Source of the DNA: Bacteroidia bacterium
GTDB lineage: Bacteria; Bacteroidota; Bacteroidia; Cytophagales; Cyclobacteriaceae
DNA: 64,000 bases
NCBI GenBank assembly: GCA_030426345.1
Contig: JAUHYU010000011.1
Span: 1 to 64,000 of the forward strand
Direction of reading: 5' to 3'
The notes under the pieces were generated by a model. It saw nothing but the letters and a program-made list of their open reading frames with translations, was not told the DNA's origin and made no database searches. Numbering within the stretch: the stretch's first letter is position 1; the number at the start of each line of letters is the position of its first letter. A program made the translations under genes and the position numbers. Positions 37,110-47,312 of the stretch are shown piece by piece.

Positions 37110-40100
37110 TTATTCTTTTTTGGCTGTAAATCTAAGCAGCCGTTCCTTAATTACCTTCTTGTCATGCCAATATTCTCGGCTATGGATTCCTGTATATTTC
37201 CAGTTTTTGGCAGACAATGTATAGGGTGTATATATGTACAAATCCTTGATTGAAATGCTCTGATGAAACCTATCGTCATCAGTTAGAACCAATCCTAGAT
37301 ATTCATTTGAGTTCTTCAAGGTCAGGTCAGCAAAAGGCATTTCTTCGGTTATTTCCAACTCGACATCCGATCCAAACTCCAGTTCCTGGATTTTGCTTTT
37401 CAAATACCAGTCGCCTCTATGTTTTTCATACTCTTTTTGCTCAGGAGTAAAATTCCCCTTGGAAACTTTCTGTGCGTATTGTAAATATTTTTTGAGCAAT
37501 TTTGGTCCTTCGTTTCTGGCATCTTCTACCTTCAATTGTTGGGGAAGAATACTGGTGACAACTATGATCTTTTCCTTGGCTCTGGTAATTGCCACATTCA
37601 GCCTGTTTTCTCCTTTTTGGATGTTCAAACTGCCAAAGTGATGCTGCATTTTTCCTTTGGCATCAGGGGCATAGCCAATAGAAAAAATGATGATGTCTCT
37701 TTCATCTCCTTGCACATTTTCAATGTTTTTCACGAAAAGAGATTCTGGAATCACAAACCCATTTGCAACTGATCTGCTCTCCAATTGATCCAAAATATAA
37801 TCCTGCTGCTTTGCATTGAATGACACAATTCCGATCTCCTTGCCAGCATGGGATTTTAATAGTTTTTCAACCAGATCAACCACTTTATGAGCTTCATCTT
37901 CATTGATTTGTTTGTCCCATGTTCCATTGATTTTAACAAATTCTATAGCTGGTTTGCGCTCCTCGACTATGTTTTTATCCGGCAAAAGGGTCAAATTTCC
38001 ATGGTAGAAATGCTGATTGGAAAAATCGATCAAATCCATGGATTGGCTTCTGTAGTGCCCGCGAAGTTGCACCTGCATCAAATACTGACTTGTCAGATCC
38101 AAAAGTGAGTCGACTTCGAGAGAGGGATCTGTGTTTTCTTCCGGATCCTCTTCCCACCGTACTTTATATAAATCAAATGGGCTTAGCTGCATCTTGTCTC
38201 CGGTAACCACAATTTGTTTTCCCCGGTACATGGCAGGAATTCCTTGCTCAGAAAAACATTGAGATGCTTCATCAAAAATTACCAAATCAAATATTTTTTC
38301 CATGGGGAAAATCGCAGAAACCGCTTCCGGACTCGCCATCCAACAAGGCAGCAAATCAAACAATTCATGTTCATGGTGTTGGATGACTTTTCTAATCGGC
38401 CAGACCTGTCGCTTCTTGGTTACTTGATGCCCCAAATCGCGATAAGTGACCATATTGTTAAGTCTATTAAACTCTACATTTTGATACGTACGCTCTCTTG
38501 TTTTTAGCAGGGTGATCTCTTGACTTATCTTTAGCTTTTCCTTTACGGCCTCTTGCAGTTCTTGTAAATTGGTGTCAAATTCCATGGAATTGATGGAGCG
38601 CAATACCGGAAACTTCATCTCAATATGATCAATCCAAGCTAGTTTTAGGCTATTGATAAATACCGATACGATTTCTTCTTCTGATTTGTATTCCTCGAAA
38701 TCTATCAACTTATTGATTACGCTGCGTTCGACATCTGTCAATTCATCTTTGAGATTGTCAAAGGCGCAAATCGCATCAAAATCATTATCCAAAGATGCAA
38801 TCATTTTGTCCTTTAGGCGTGCATCAGCAAGCAGCATTTCTATGCGAGCGTCTCTGAAATACTTTTGCCATGTTTCCATTTTCTTTGGAATGGCACTTAC
38901 GATCATGTACAATTGATTTACATTTTCAGAGAATTGCTCCCGAGTGAGTTTGGAGGTGTTGAAATACTCTTTGAAATTACGGTAACTATCGAAAATTAGA
39001 TATGCGCCAACAGCATTTCGTGCGACGTCAAACCATTTTTCAAAAACTTCTTTTAGATAAAATTCCGGAGGACTTACAAGCCATTTAGTTGCTTTTAATT
39101 TTGTGATATTATGCTCCAGGTTTAATCTATAATCTACCATTGTTTCCAATGTTCGGTAGTCCTTCCCCTTACTGCGCAAATTATTGGATGTAAGCACCTT
39201 TTTGATCCACGCTTTGTCTTTTGAGTATAAATGCCATTTAATATTGGCAAAAATATTTCTTCTCGCCTTCATTTTTTGTTGCAAGACAAGCTGGAATGTG
39301 CCGATATCCTTGGAGTCAATGCTAATCTCCGGGCCCGGTGCTTCAAAACATCCCATTAGGTTTCTGCGAATTGTGGAAAGCCAAAGTAAGTCAGGGAAAC
39401 TTTCCGAAGTAATTTCTCGAGAGATGACGATATGTTGAAATACGCTATGGGTATTGCCATCTTTGAGATACCGTAACATCTCTTTCAGCTGCTCGCGGCC
39501 ATCATATATTTTTTCTGCCACTTTCAGTCCCATGCCCGATCCAAGCAATGATTTTGTTTGATTAGAAATATCTTCCTGATAAACAGGGATTTCATGGAGT
39601 ATTTCCCGCATTCTACTTAAGTCTTTCAAGCCGTAGCCCGAAAATCTTTTCCTGTCTCTCCAGGTATATCCCTCTTTAGTGAATATTTTGTGGTAGTTAT
39701 AGTATGTCTTTAATTTCCGTTCAAATGGAATAATATTTTCGTATTGAAGATTTCTGTACTCCTGTTTGATATTAATCCCTGGTTTATTTCTGTCACTGTT
39801 CAAGTACAGTTCTTTGATCGATATCCCTGCTTCTTTTTCATCAAACAGGCATGCCTTAAAATCTTCCAACTCCTCCGTGATTTGATCTATTCTTCTACTC
39901 ACCTGAAGGAATTTTCTTTCCAACTGAATAGCATCCAGACTGCTGTTTTTCATGCGATAGTCATACAGTCGCTCTATTTGCCTATTGATTTGCTGGAAGA
40001 TTTTCTTGCGATCATTTTTGAAATCGTGGACTAGAGCTGAAAAATCAGCTAACCCTCCGGCAACCAATCGCTCATGAACAACGTCAAGGGCCGCACGCTT

Positions 40101-41153
40101 TTGACAAACAAGCAATACCCTTTTTCCTCTCGCTACAAAGTCACTTATGAGGTTGCAAATTAACTGAGATTTTCCTGTGCCCGGAGGACCCTGCACCACC
40201 ATGGAATTTCCACCCTTTATGGCTTTCAGGGCATTTTCTTGATAGGCATCCAGCTTGAAGGGGGTAAAGGTATCTTCTTCTTTTACCTTGTTTAAAAAGT
40301 GAAAATAATCAGGACTATGCTTGTTAGCATCGCTTGGGTCTGATTTGGTTCTGGCAGCAAAAAATCCCTCAATATCTTCATAGTTGTCTTCTTCGAGCAA
40401 ATGCTGGTAGTCAGGGACAAGATATGAACCGGCCTGCGGGAAAATCCCCAAGACAGCTTCGGGAAAAAGTTTGAGCTCACCCTTTTTTTCTTTTTGATCG
40501 AGATCAAATTTTTTGTATTCTTTAAAAGGGGTCAATTCATCTATGAATATCTCTTGATTGAAATTGATCTCTAAAGGGCTATGTTTTAATATTTTATATA
40601 TTTGAGTGCGAAACGTAGTGGCATCTTTTTCGATGTCATCGAGCGACTGCTCCAGAAATTCTTCAGGGATTTTGACCTCGTTGTAATACCCATAGGCCAG
40701 CAAGAGGGATTTGTTAAATGTTATACTGACATTCTTTCTCAGTTTTAAGTTCCAGTTGTTTTTTCCTTGCGAAATTTCTACCGGAAAAAACATCAAAGGC
40801 CCACGAACCACGGTGCCATCTGAAAACTTCCCTTTGACCAAAGGCCAACCTACGTACAGGTCTTTTGAACCGCGTTCGTCATATATGTATTTTTCCGCTC
40901 TTACTAGACGGGCCAGCTTTTTGGACATCAGGTTGCTGTCTTCATCTCTGCTATCCGCAATGCTGCACATCGGGATTTTTGGCTTTCTGGCAATGAGGCC
41001 ATTGATTATCTCGAAAGAGGATTTTTTGGTCAGGAAGTTGAACCCATGCAGGTCAATGAATCGATCTGAAACTAATCGCAGTAAAAGTAGCGATTTATTA
41101 TTGGCGGTAAGATTAGTAAGTCGTCTTAGGTAAGATTGCAGAATGTGCTTCAT
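37110..41153 (-). CDS. large superfamily 1 DNA/RNA helicase (Upf1/Dna2-like)
   Basis: A 1347-residue protein. An N-terminal DUF4011-like region (about 1-300) precedes Walker A GPPGTGKSQLICN (about 319-331), Walker B/motif II FDEASQCFSEQG (about 958-970), a RGHYRSQ motif IV-like segment, and motifs V/VI ENVQGDERDIIIFS and RLNVAITRAKEKI. Between motifs I and II lies about 600 residues of helical, coiled-coil-rich insertion. All helicase boxes look intact. Stand-alone proteins of this type occur in genomes without nuclease partners; some relatives are found in defence loci, but nothing else here suggests a defence island. It is 13 nt downstream of the ComEA-like gene. Confidence 0.8.
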   Translation of the reverse strand: MKHILQSYLRRLTNLTANNKSLLLLRLVSDRFIDLHGFNFLTKKSSFEIINGLIARKPKIPMCSIADSRDEDSNLMSKKLARLVRAEKYIYDERGSKDLYVGWPLVKGKFSDGTVVRGPLMFFPVEISQGKNNWNLKLRKNVSITFNKSLLLAYGYYNEVKIPEEFLEQSLDDIEKDATTFRTQIYKILKHSPLEINFNQEIFIDELTPFKEYKKFDLDQKEKKGELKLFPEAVLGIFPQAGSYLVPDYQHLLEEDNYEDIEGFFAARTKSDPSDANKHSPDYFHFLNKVKEEDTFTPFKLDAYQENALKAIKGGNSMVVQGPPGTGKSQLICNLISDFVARGKRVLLVCQKRAALDVVHERLVAGGLADFSALVHDFKNDRKKIFQQINRQIERLYDYRMKNSSLDAIQLERKFLQVSRRIDQITEELEDFKACLFDEKEAGISIKELYLNSDRNKPGINIKQEYRNLQYENIIPFERKLKTYYNYHKIFTKEGYTWRDRKRFSGYGLKDLSRMREILHEIPVYQEDISNQTKSLLGSGMGLKVAEKIYDGREQLKEMLRYLKDGNTHSVFQHIVISREITSESFPDLLWLSTIRRNLMGCFEAPGPEISIDSKDIGTFQLVLQQKMKARRNIFANIKWHLYSKDKAWIKKVLTSNNLRSKGKDYRTLETMVDYRLNLEHNITKLKATKWLVSPPEFYLKEVFEKWFDVARNAVGAYLIFDSYRNFKEYFNTSKLTREQFSENVNQLYMIVSAIPKKMETWQKYFRDARIEMLLADARLKDKMIASLDNDFDAICAFDNLKDELTDVERSVINKLIDFEEYKSEEEIVSVFINSLKLAWIDHIEMKFPVLRSINSMEFDTNLQELQEAVKEKLKISQEITLLKTRERTYQNVEFNRLNNMVTYRDLGHQVTKKRQVWPIRKVIQHHEHELFDLLPCWMASPEAVSAIFPMEKIFDLVIFDEASQCFSEQGIPAMYRGKQIVVTGDKMQLSPFDLYKVRWEEDPEENTDPSLEVDSLLDLTSQYLMQVQLRGHYRSQSMDLIDFSNQHFYHGNLTLLPDKNIVEERKPAIEFVKINGTWDKQINEDEAHKVVDLVEKLLKSHAGKEIGIVSFNAKQQDYILDQLESRSVANGFVIPESLFVKNIENVQGDERDIIIFSIGYAPDAKGKMQHHFGSLNIQKGENRLNVAITRAKEKIIVVTSILPQQLKVEDARNEGPKLLKKYLQYAQKVSKGNFTPEQKEYEKHRGDWYLKSKIQELEFGSDVELEITEEMPFADLTLKNSNEYLGLVLTDDDRFHQSISIKDLYIYTPYTLSAKNWKYTGIHSREYWHDKKVIKERLLRFTAKKE

Positions 41154-41166
41154 TCACAAGATTTGA

Positions 41167-42012
41167 TTATTGAAAGTCAAGATATAAAATCAACTTTTTA
41201 AAGTTACGCTTATCTACTGATTTAAAATCAGCTAGTACTTTTTCTGATTCAATCGTTTTGTTTATTTCCCGAAATCTAATAATATCTTCCGCCAAATTTT
41301 TCGAAATGTAAGGATGGCTGAGAAGTTTCTCCTTTTCGACATGATTTATACGAATTTTGTTAGGGATGAATTTTTTTTGAATATACGTGTGATCTAGCAG
41401 AGATTGAATTGAAGTGTCGGTAATGCCATAGACTTCATGGAGTTGATCCGCAGTTACAAAACCTCCGAGTGATTCGCGAAACTTTACGATTCTATTGGCA
41501 AATATATCCCCGATACCCGGTGTTAATTTTAGTTGTGAAGCACTCGCTCGGTTAAGGTCTAATTTTACTTTTTTATTATTTCTATAAGTGCTGCTATCAG
41601 GCAAAAGAATATACGGAAAGGCCTTTTGAACCCATTCGTCTTGAATTCCATAGATTTTACGTACATCTTTTTTTGTATAGAACTTGCCTCCTTTCGTTCT
41701 GTAATTGATCCATGTTATCGCTGTTTTTTTTGGAACGCCAAGAAGTATCAAACTATCCATGGAAATTTTGTTAGGATCAAAGTCAAATAAAGGCATGGAT
41801 TTAGGAGCCTTTTTTATAGATAAAACTGCCGACAGGCTATCGAGGTATTGCACGTCTGAAGCATCCAACTCGGGATTGTGTCGATTGATATATTTTGGCA
41901 AAAACAGAAATACTAGGGCAATTGTAGAAATTAAAAACAGGCCAAAGAAACCTTTTGATTCATTGTAAGAAAGGGAAAGAATTCGTTGAATTAGTAGATA
42001 TACGTGCTTCAA
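41167..42012 (-). CDS. membrane-anchored triple helix-hairpin-helix protein (ComEA-like)
   Basis: A 281-residue protein with one N-terminal membrane helix (about 22-40) and three helix-hairpin-helix modules. The middle one is canonical ComEA type (LNRASASQLKLTPGIGDIFANRIVKFRE); the first (LGVPKKTAITWINYR) and third (PYISKNLAEDIIRFRE) are degenerate. The C-terminus faces the periplasm if the anchor is N-in. ComEA binds incoming double-stranded DNA during natural transformation, but the three-module form is widespread in Bacteroidetes and its role is untested. A near match to the over-represented decamer lies just upstream (42049-42058). Confidence 0.8.
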   Translation of the reverse strand: MKHVYLLIQRILSLSYNESKGFFGLFLISTIALVFLFLPKYINRHNPELDASDVQYLDSLSAVLSIKKAPKSMPLFDFDPNKISMDSLILLGVPKKTAITWINYRTKGGKFYTKKDVRKIYGIQDEWVQKAFPYILLPDSSTYRNNKKVKLDLNRASASQLKLTPGIGDIFANRIVKFRESLGGFVTADQLHEVYGITDTSIQSLLDHTYIQKKFIPNKIRINHVEKEKLLSHPYISKNLAEDIIRFREINKTIESEKVLADFKSVDKRNFKKLILYLDFQ

Positions 42013-42105
42013 TGGACGTCTTTTTTGATGAAAAAGGGTTCAAAATCCATAAACAAATTATTAAGGAAATTGATCTAAAACAACATCTGAGACTATTTTA
42101 GCAGA

Positions 42106-42140
42106 TACAAAAAATGCACGCCCCAGGGAGCATGCATTTT
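42106..42140 (-). terminator. rho-independent terminator after the phosphofructokinase gene
   Basis: AAAATGCA at 42111-42118 pairs with TGCATTTT at 42133-42140, with further G-C pairs inside. Read on the minus strand, the stem is followed by a T-run (42114-42108), 20 nt past the stop at 42159. Confidence 0.75.
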
Positions 42141-42158
42141 CATGAAAAATGTTTTTGA

Positions 42159-43394
42159 CTATTTTTGCCATTCTAGGATTTTATAAAAGTCGAGTTCTTC
42201 AGGATTTTGCACAAATTTTCGTGCCGCATCATAGTCAGCCGGCTCAATAAAGTGCAAATTATTTTTGATTAACGTCGTAGCACCATGTCCTTCGATATCC
42301 ACCAACCTTGGGGGGATTTTTCCATCAGCATCTTGGATGTCTTCTAGGAACAATGGCTGAGCTTTTCCGGCATGATTTACATAAACCATGCAGCCAGAAT
42401 CACCATTCTGATATAGTTCAAATACACCCATTCCCAGAAGTGAGCAATACACCAAGTCATAGCCAATAGGACGTACACAACGCACTTCATACCCAACTTC
42501 AACTGGTCGGCTTTTTATGCCAATTCCCAATTTTTTCAATTTCAATTCTATCATTTCATTGAAAATGTGGGCTTTAGATACTTTGCCAAGTTCAGGATGG
42601 CCATGATCATCGTAAGAAAATGTAATGCCGGAATTTCTGATTTCCTCATCGCTCAATTCATGGAATACCCCTTCTGAAACTACAGCTGCGCCGTAGTCAA
42701 TACCGAGGATTTTTCTTTTTACCATCGAAGACACCACAAGGTTCACAATTTTATCTATCGTGATCTCTGTCTTGTTGAACATCTCTGGGATCACAATCAT
42801 AGGAAAGTGGCTAGCCCCACCGATTCCTGCAGCCAAGTGGCCAGCCGACCGACCCATGGCCGATACGACAAACCAGTTTTCGCTTGTTCTCGCGTCTTCA
42901 TAAACGGTATTTCCTATCGCCACACCTGCTTCCAAGGCACTTTGATAGCCGAATGTTGGCGTGTTGTCTGGCAGAGGAAGATCGTTATCAATGGTTTTTG
43001 GAACGTGAATATTTTTCAACTCATACCCTTTGGCCTTAATGAATTTTGCAATCCTATTGGCTGTAGAGGCAGTGTCGTCACCACCTACGGTCACCAATAG
43101 TTTAACATTGTTGTCTTTGAAAAGGTCGAGATTGAAGTTGTTGTCGAAATCACTGTCTTTAGGTTTGAACCTACTCATTTTTAAAGCAGATCCACCGCGA
43201 TTAAAAATATCATCTGCGTACAAAAAGTCGATGTCCACCATCTTGGTTTCCTGGGTAAATAAACCAGAGTACCCTCCATGAAGGCCAATGACGCGCCATC
43301 CGTTTTTCAAAAATATCTTGGCGACACTTCCTACCACTGTGTTCATGCCAGGTGCCGGTCCGCCACCACAACAAATTGCTACTGCATTTTTCAT
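42159..43394 (-). CDS. pfp: pyrophosphate-dependent type phosphofructokinase
   Basis: A 411-residue phosphofructokinase. The phosphoryl-donor site reads GGDDT (104-108) and PKTIDND (132-138). Asp after GGD and Lys before TIDND are the pair that blocks ATP and marks pyrophosphate-dependent enzymes; ATP enzymes have Gly at both positions. MGRSAGHLA and the fructose-6-phosphate contact region follow. The enzyme would run glycolysis reversibly with PPi. It has its own terminator and no glycolytic neighbours. Confidence 0.9.
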   Translation of the reverse strand: MKNAVAICCGGGPAPGMNTVVGSVAKIFLKNGWRVIGLHGGYSGLFTQETKMVDIDFLYADDIFNRGGSALKMSRFKPKDSDFDNNFNLDLFKDNNVKLLVTVGGDDTASTANRIAKFIKAKGYELKNIHVPKTIDNDLPLPDNTPTFGYQSALEAGVAIGNTVYEDARTSENWFVVSAMGRSAGHLAAGIGGASHFPMIVIPEMFNKTEITIDKIVNLVVSSMVKRKILGIDYGAAVVSEGVFHELSDEEIRNSGITFSYDDHGHPELGKVSKAHIFNEMIELKLKKLGIGIKSRPVEVGYEVRCVRPIGYDLVYCSLLGMGVFELYQNGDSGCMVYVNHAGKAQPLFLEDIQDADGKIPPRLVDIEGHGATTLIKNNLHFIEPADYDAARKFVQNPEELDFYKILEWQK

Positions 43395-43629
43395 TCGAAT
43401 AAAAATTAAAGTTTAAATTAATCTAGCTGTGCAAAGGATAGTAAAATAAATATCTGATGGTGAAAATACCAATCACAAAAAAGTACTTAACGATAAATTA
43501 ATTTTTGCGGCAGAATTTTATAATCCGTTTGGCTTTGTTAAAAAACGATGCAAAAATAATTAATTAAATTCTCAAAAGTAAGGATGCGATTTTCTAATTC
43601 TCTTTTAATGGATCCATGGATTTTGAGAG
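43395..43629. other. intergenic region between pfp and the FG-GAP gene
   Basis: 235 nt of A/T-rich DNA carrying the pfp promoter region. One CAAAAATA (43551-43558, a minus-strand TAnnTTTG) is present but lacks a correctly spaced -33 element. A copy of the over-represented decamer (43615-43624, minus strand) is at the downstream end. Confidence 0.4.
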
Positions 43630-45849
43630 CTATTTTCGGATCATCAATAGCTGCGATGCGATGGCCCCTGTAGTGTTGGTGGATTTTACGATGTAGGAGC
43701 CATTGGGCAGGTTGCCAACGTTAAGTATGGATTTGGTAAATTTTTCTAGTTGAAAGGGGTTGAGCATTTTTTGTCCCAGAACCGATAGCAACTCGACGGT
43801 CACGTTCTGGTTGGCATACATATTTACTTCTGAAGTATTCCCAACTGGATTTGGGTAGATAAGGACATTCATGGAATTTTGACCGTTTTCACCACTGCCT
43901 ATTGCCGTGTTTTTAAACAACTGCAAGCCACCTCGAATACCCCCGACCACTATACTTTGCGAGCCTTGTCCAAAAATATCTGCCCCCGATATCCAGGATT
44001 TTGTATCTAATGAAAGAGGTTCTTCCGATTCCGAAATTTCATTTGTATATATTAGAGCTATCGGCGGTGAAGGATTGTCTAATTTCAGTTGAAAATCAAA
44101 ATAAACCATTCCGACACCACTGTGATCTGTCGTGATTAAATCTGCGAGACCATTGCCGTCAAGATCGGCCAGGGATGCTACGAGGTTGATTTTTTCCAAG
44201 GAAAAATCCCTTCCAATATCCATAAACTCTGCATTGGCAAGTTCAAATTGTAGATTGGATTTATTTCTATAATATTCTAATGCGCCGGATTTTTTTCCAA
44301 CAAGTAAATCCACCTGTCCGTCTGTATCCACATCAAAAAATGTAGGGCTATCGCCACTTGAGAGAGAACTGGGTAAATTGATTTCCTGTTTACTTGATAA
44401 ATCAAAATTTGCCAACTGTCCGGTGGTTGATTGATTGATAAAAAGCCAGGATTGCGGTTTGAGGTTTTGAGGTTGGATCCCGGTATACACCAAATCGGGC
44501 ACATCGTCGTCATTAAAATTGACGAGATTCAGCAGAGGATTGATTAGATTTAAGGAGGCCAAATCCAAATAATTTTTATCCAATATCTCAAAAGACGGAG
44601 CTTCTTGAGTTCCGGTGTTTTTCAATGAAATGACATATCCGCTGAAATTATCTCCGTTCCAAAACCCATTGGCCGCGACAAGCATATCAGTTTTCCCATC
44701 GGCATCAAAATCAAAAAAGACAGGAGAGGCGTTTTCTCCAAAATCCAGCATGTCATTTTGCAGAAAATCATTTTCTTGATATACGAAATTCGGGTTGGAG
44801 TCTGAACCTGTATTCTTATACATTCGATTGGAATGCGCAAAATCTATCTTAAATCCATAGTTTTCTTCAAATCCCGGTGTGACCAAAAGGTCCTTGATCC
44901 CGTCAAAATCCAAGTCTTCAAAATAGGCTGTTGGGAAAAGATAAAAGTTTGCTGGATTACTAACTTCCGGAAATTGGTTAGAATAGTCGAGCATATAAGC
45001 ACTGTCGGCTCCACCCATATTTTCAAAAAAGTATAGCTCTTCGCACTGCTCATGACCAGCAAGTAAATCCTTGTCACCGTCGCCATCAGTATCTATGGCA
45101 AGCAGGGCCTTGCCTCCGGCATGCATCACCCGGCCATTGTTGTTTTCTCCGCATACCGCTCCGCTAAAGGCAAAGTCGTTGCAATTGCATTCAGCAAATT
45201 CGCCCCAAGTTCTAGTGTAAATTTCGAATTCTAACGAGTCAGCATTGCCAAAAAGTTCCATGCTCAGGTTTTTGTTGTACCTGATGTACCCGCCAATGGC
45301 AAAGTTATACACCAAAATGTCTATGTCCCCATCAGAGTCGATATCTGTGATTGCAGGGACATCTGAGGCATTGATAATCAAATTTATTTTGCCTGAAAAA
45401 CCAGTTGTGAGCAACGGATCCGCCATCTTTTTCCACTGCACTGGTTGACTGGGCAGCCCTATATTTTTATAGACAATTGCTCCGGACGGACCATTGGAAA
45501 AAATGTCTTTTTTCCCATCACCGTCATAATCTACGAACAAAACCCAGCCGGAAGGCAAGTCTGGCAGCAGTACTTCCAAACTATTATTTGGTGATAATTT
45601 TGCGTTTTCGATCTGGAAAATCTGGTAGGTATTACTACTTCGATCATAGATGACAAGTTCTTCTGTGCCATCTCCGTCGAGGTCAGCTTTGTTATATTGC
45701 CCGGAGTTCAGACCGCCAATCCATGGATTTCGAAGGCTTTTCTCGGCATCAGTTACAGGTAGGGCATGCTGCTGCTCAAAAATGATTTGCCCCATGGAAA
45801 CCAACGGAAGAAATGAAATAGAAAAAATAAAGTAGTACAGTTTTGGCAT
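43630..45849 (-). CDS. FG-GAP/VCBS-repeat protein with T9SS type A sorting domain
   Basis: About 739 residues: signal peptide (MPKLYYFIFSISFLPLVSMG, cleavage before Gln), then at least eight FG-GAP-type Ca2+ loops of the form DxDxDGxxD (DLDGDGTEELV, DYDGDGKKDIF, DIDSDGDIDIL, DTDGDGDKDLL, DFDADGKTDML, DVDTDGQVDLL, DLDGNGLADLI and others), forming a beta-propeller-like body, and a C-terminal T9SS type A domain (VLIYPNPVGN through LPNGSYIVKS). It should be exported by the Sec system, then T9SS, and displayed or released. I chose the ATG at 45849 over one at 45879 because it starts directly at the signal peptide. Confidence 0.88.
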   Translation of the reverse strand: MPKLYYFIFSISFLPLVSMGQIIFEQQHALPVTDAEKSLRNPWIGGLNSGQYNKADLDGDGTEELVIYDRSSNTYQIFQIENAKLSPNNSLEVLLPDLPSGWVLFVDYDGDGKKDIFSNGPSGAIVYKNIGLPSQPVQWKKMADPLLTTGFSGKINLIINASDVPAITDIDSDGDIDILVYNFAIGGYIRYNKNLSMELFGNADSLEFEIYTRTWGEFAECNCNDFAFSGAVCGENNNGRVMHAGGKALLAIDTDGDGDKDLLAGHEQCEELYFFENMGGADSAYMLDYSNQFPEVSNPANFYLFPTAYFEDLDFDGIKDLLVTPGFEENYGFKIDFAHSNRMYKNTGSDSNPNFVYQENDFLQNDMLDFGENASPVFFDFDADGKTDMLVAANGFWNGDNFSGYVISLKNTGTQEAPSFEILDKNYLDLASLNLINPLLNLVNFNDDDVPDLVYTGIQPQNLKPQSWLFINQSTTGQLANFDLSSKQEINLPSSLSSGDSPTFFDVDTDGQVDLLVGKKSGALEYYRNKSNLQFELANAEFMDIGRDFSLEKINLVASLADLDGNGLADLITTDHSGVGMVYFDFQLKLDNPSPPIALIYTNEISESEEPLSLDTKSWISGADIFGQGSQSIVVGGIRGGLQLFKNTAIGSGENGQNSMNVLIYPNPVGNTSEVNMYANQNVTVELLSVLGQKMLNPFQLEKFTKSILNVGNLPNGSYIVKSTNTTGAIASQLLMIRK

Positions 45850-45962
45850 ATGTGTTTTTAAAAAATTACCCCAGACCATGCCGATTGTGATGGAAACAAT
45901 TTAACTTCGTCCTTAGATTGATAACGATCAAAAAGTAAACGATTTTTTTTGAAAAAGTGTCT

Positions 45963-47243
45963 ATGATCGAAAAAATATATTCCATTTTTCTTGAAAGCAC
46001 GGGTATTTGCACCGATACCAGAAAGGTTGAACCGGGCAATCTATTTATTGCACTTAACGGGCCAAATTTTAATGCGAATAAATTTGCTGCGCAGGCTATA
46101 GAAAAAGGGGCAATTGCAGCCGTAATTGATGACGATACTTTTGCCATTCCGGATAAAACCATAACTGTGGCAGATGGCCTTGAAGCACTTCAAAAGCTTG
46201 CCAAATTCCATAGATCGGAATTGAATATTCCGATAATTGGCATTACTGGATCGAATGGGAAAACTACAACTAAGGAACTTACCCATGCGGTACTTGCAAC
46301 TCATTTTGAGATTTTTGCAACGCATGGAAATTTGAATAATCACATTGGCGTGCCGCTCAGTTTACTTTCTATAAAGGAAAATCATGAGATCGCGATCATC
46401 GAAATGGGTGCCAACCATGTGGGGGAAATCGCCTTTCTGGCTTCCATCGCCCAGCCTACTCACGGGCTGATCACAAATATCGGCAAGGCGCATACTGGTC
46501 TGTTTGGTGGGTATGAAGGTGTGATTCGAGCAAAAAGTGAATTGTATGATTTTCTGATCAAAAATGATGGAACTATTTTCATCAATCAAAATCAGGAAGT
46601 ATTGATGAATATGCGCAAGCGCATCAAAAATGCAGTGCTCTACCCCAATGCTGACGGGAATTTCCATTGTTCTTTTATATCAGCAGACCCATTTGTTGCT
46701 TTGAAAACTCGTAACAGAGAATTGGTGCAGACTAGCCTGATTGGAGCTTACAACTTTGACAATATCGCCACAGCGCTCTGTGTGGGAGATTTTTTTGGAG
46801 TGCCACAAGCTAAGGCAAATGCTGCCGTAGCCAATTACCATCCCGAAAATAATCGCTCTCAAATTGTCAATAAAGGGAGTAATACGATCATTTTAGATGC
46901 ATACAATGCCAATCCGTCTTCGATGGAAAAAGCTTTGGAAAACCTCGCTCAGATGCAGGCCCAGAAGAAAGTGGCCATCGTGGGCGATATGTTTGAACTC
47001 GGCGACGATACTGAAGCTGAACACGCAAGGGTAGGGGAACTTGTTAATAATTTGGGAATAGACGAAGCGATATTCTGTGGAAAATCCATGAAATTGGCAT
47101 ACGAAACTTGTGGGAAAGGCAGTTATAAAAGTTCGAAAGAAACATTGATCAATTACTTAAAAACCAATTCGTTTGAGAATTCCACTATTTTGATCAAGGC
47201 TTCGCGCGGCATGGCGTTGGAGGATGTAGTGGAATATTTGTAA
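45963..47243 (+). CDS. murF: UDP-N-acetylmuramoyl-tripeptide-D-alanyl-D-alanine ligase
   Basis: A 426-residue Mur ligase that adds D-Ala-D-Ala to the UDP-MurNAc-tripeptide in the cytoplasm. DTRKVEPGNLFIAL at the N-terminus, the ATP loop GITGSNGKTTTKEL (about 92-105), IIEMGANHVGEIA and DAYNANPSSME are the family signatures. The GTG two codons earlier is possible, but the ATG at 45963 gives the usual start. It is divergent from the FG-GAP gene and not in a dcw cluster here. Confidence 0.93.
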   Translation: MIEKIYSIFLESTGICTDTRKVEPGNLFIALNGPNFNANKFAAQAIEKGAIAAVIDDDTFAIPDKTITVADGLEALQKLAKFHRSELNIPIIGITGSNGKTTTKELTHAVLATHFEIFATHGNLNNHIGVPLSLLSIKENHEIAIIEMGANHVGEIAFLASIAQPTHGLITNIGKAHTGLFGGYEGVIRAKSELYDFLIKNDGTIFINQNQEVLMNMRKRIKNAVLYPNADGNFHCSFISADPFVALKTRNRELVQTSLIGAYNFDNIATALCVGDFFGVPQAKANAAVANYHPENNRSQIVNKGSNTIILDAYNANPSSMEKALENLAQMQAQKKVAIVGDMFELGDDTEAEHARVGELVNNLGIDEAIFCGKSMKLAYETCGKGSYKSSKETLINYLKTNSFENSTILIKASRGMALEDVVEYL

Positions 47244-47312
47244 CTATCCCGAGAAGCTTCCAAGGCTTTTTGATAACCTTGGAGTTCAAAAAAACCTATA
47301 AATTCCTATGGA

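Noticed and set aside
37110-42012. Anti-phage defence island around the large helicase
   Set aside because: No nuclease, toxin, methylase or transposase is near; neighbours are housekeeping genes.
45850-45879. Ten-codon upstream extension of the FG-GAP protein
   Set aside because: It would put polar residues before the signal peptide.
47258-47285. Hairpin CCAAGG/CCTTGG between murF and the TPR gene
   Set aside because: No T-tract follows on either strand, so I did not call it a terminator.
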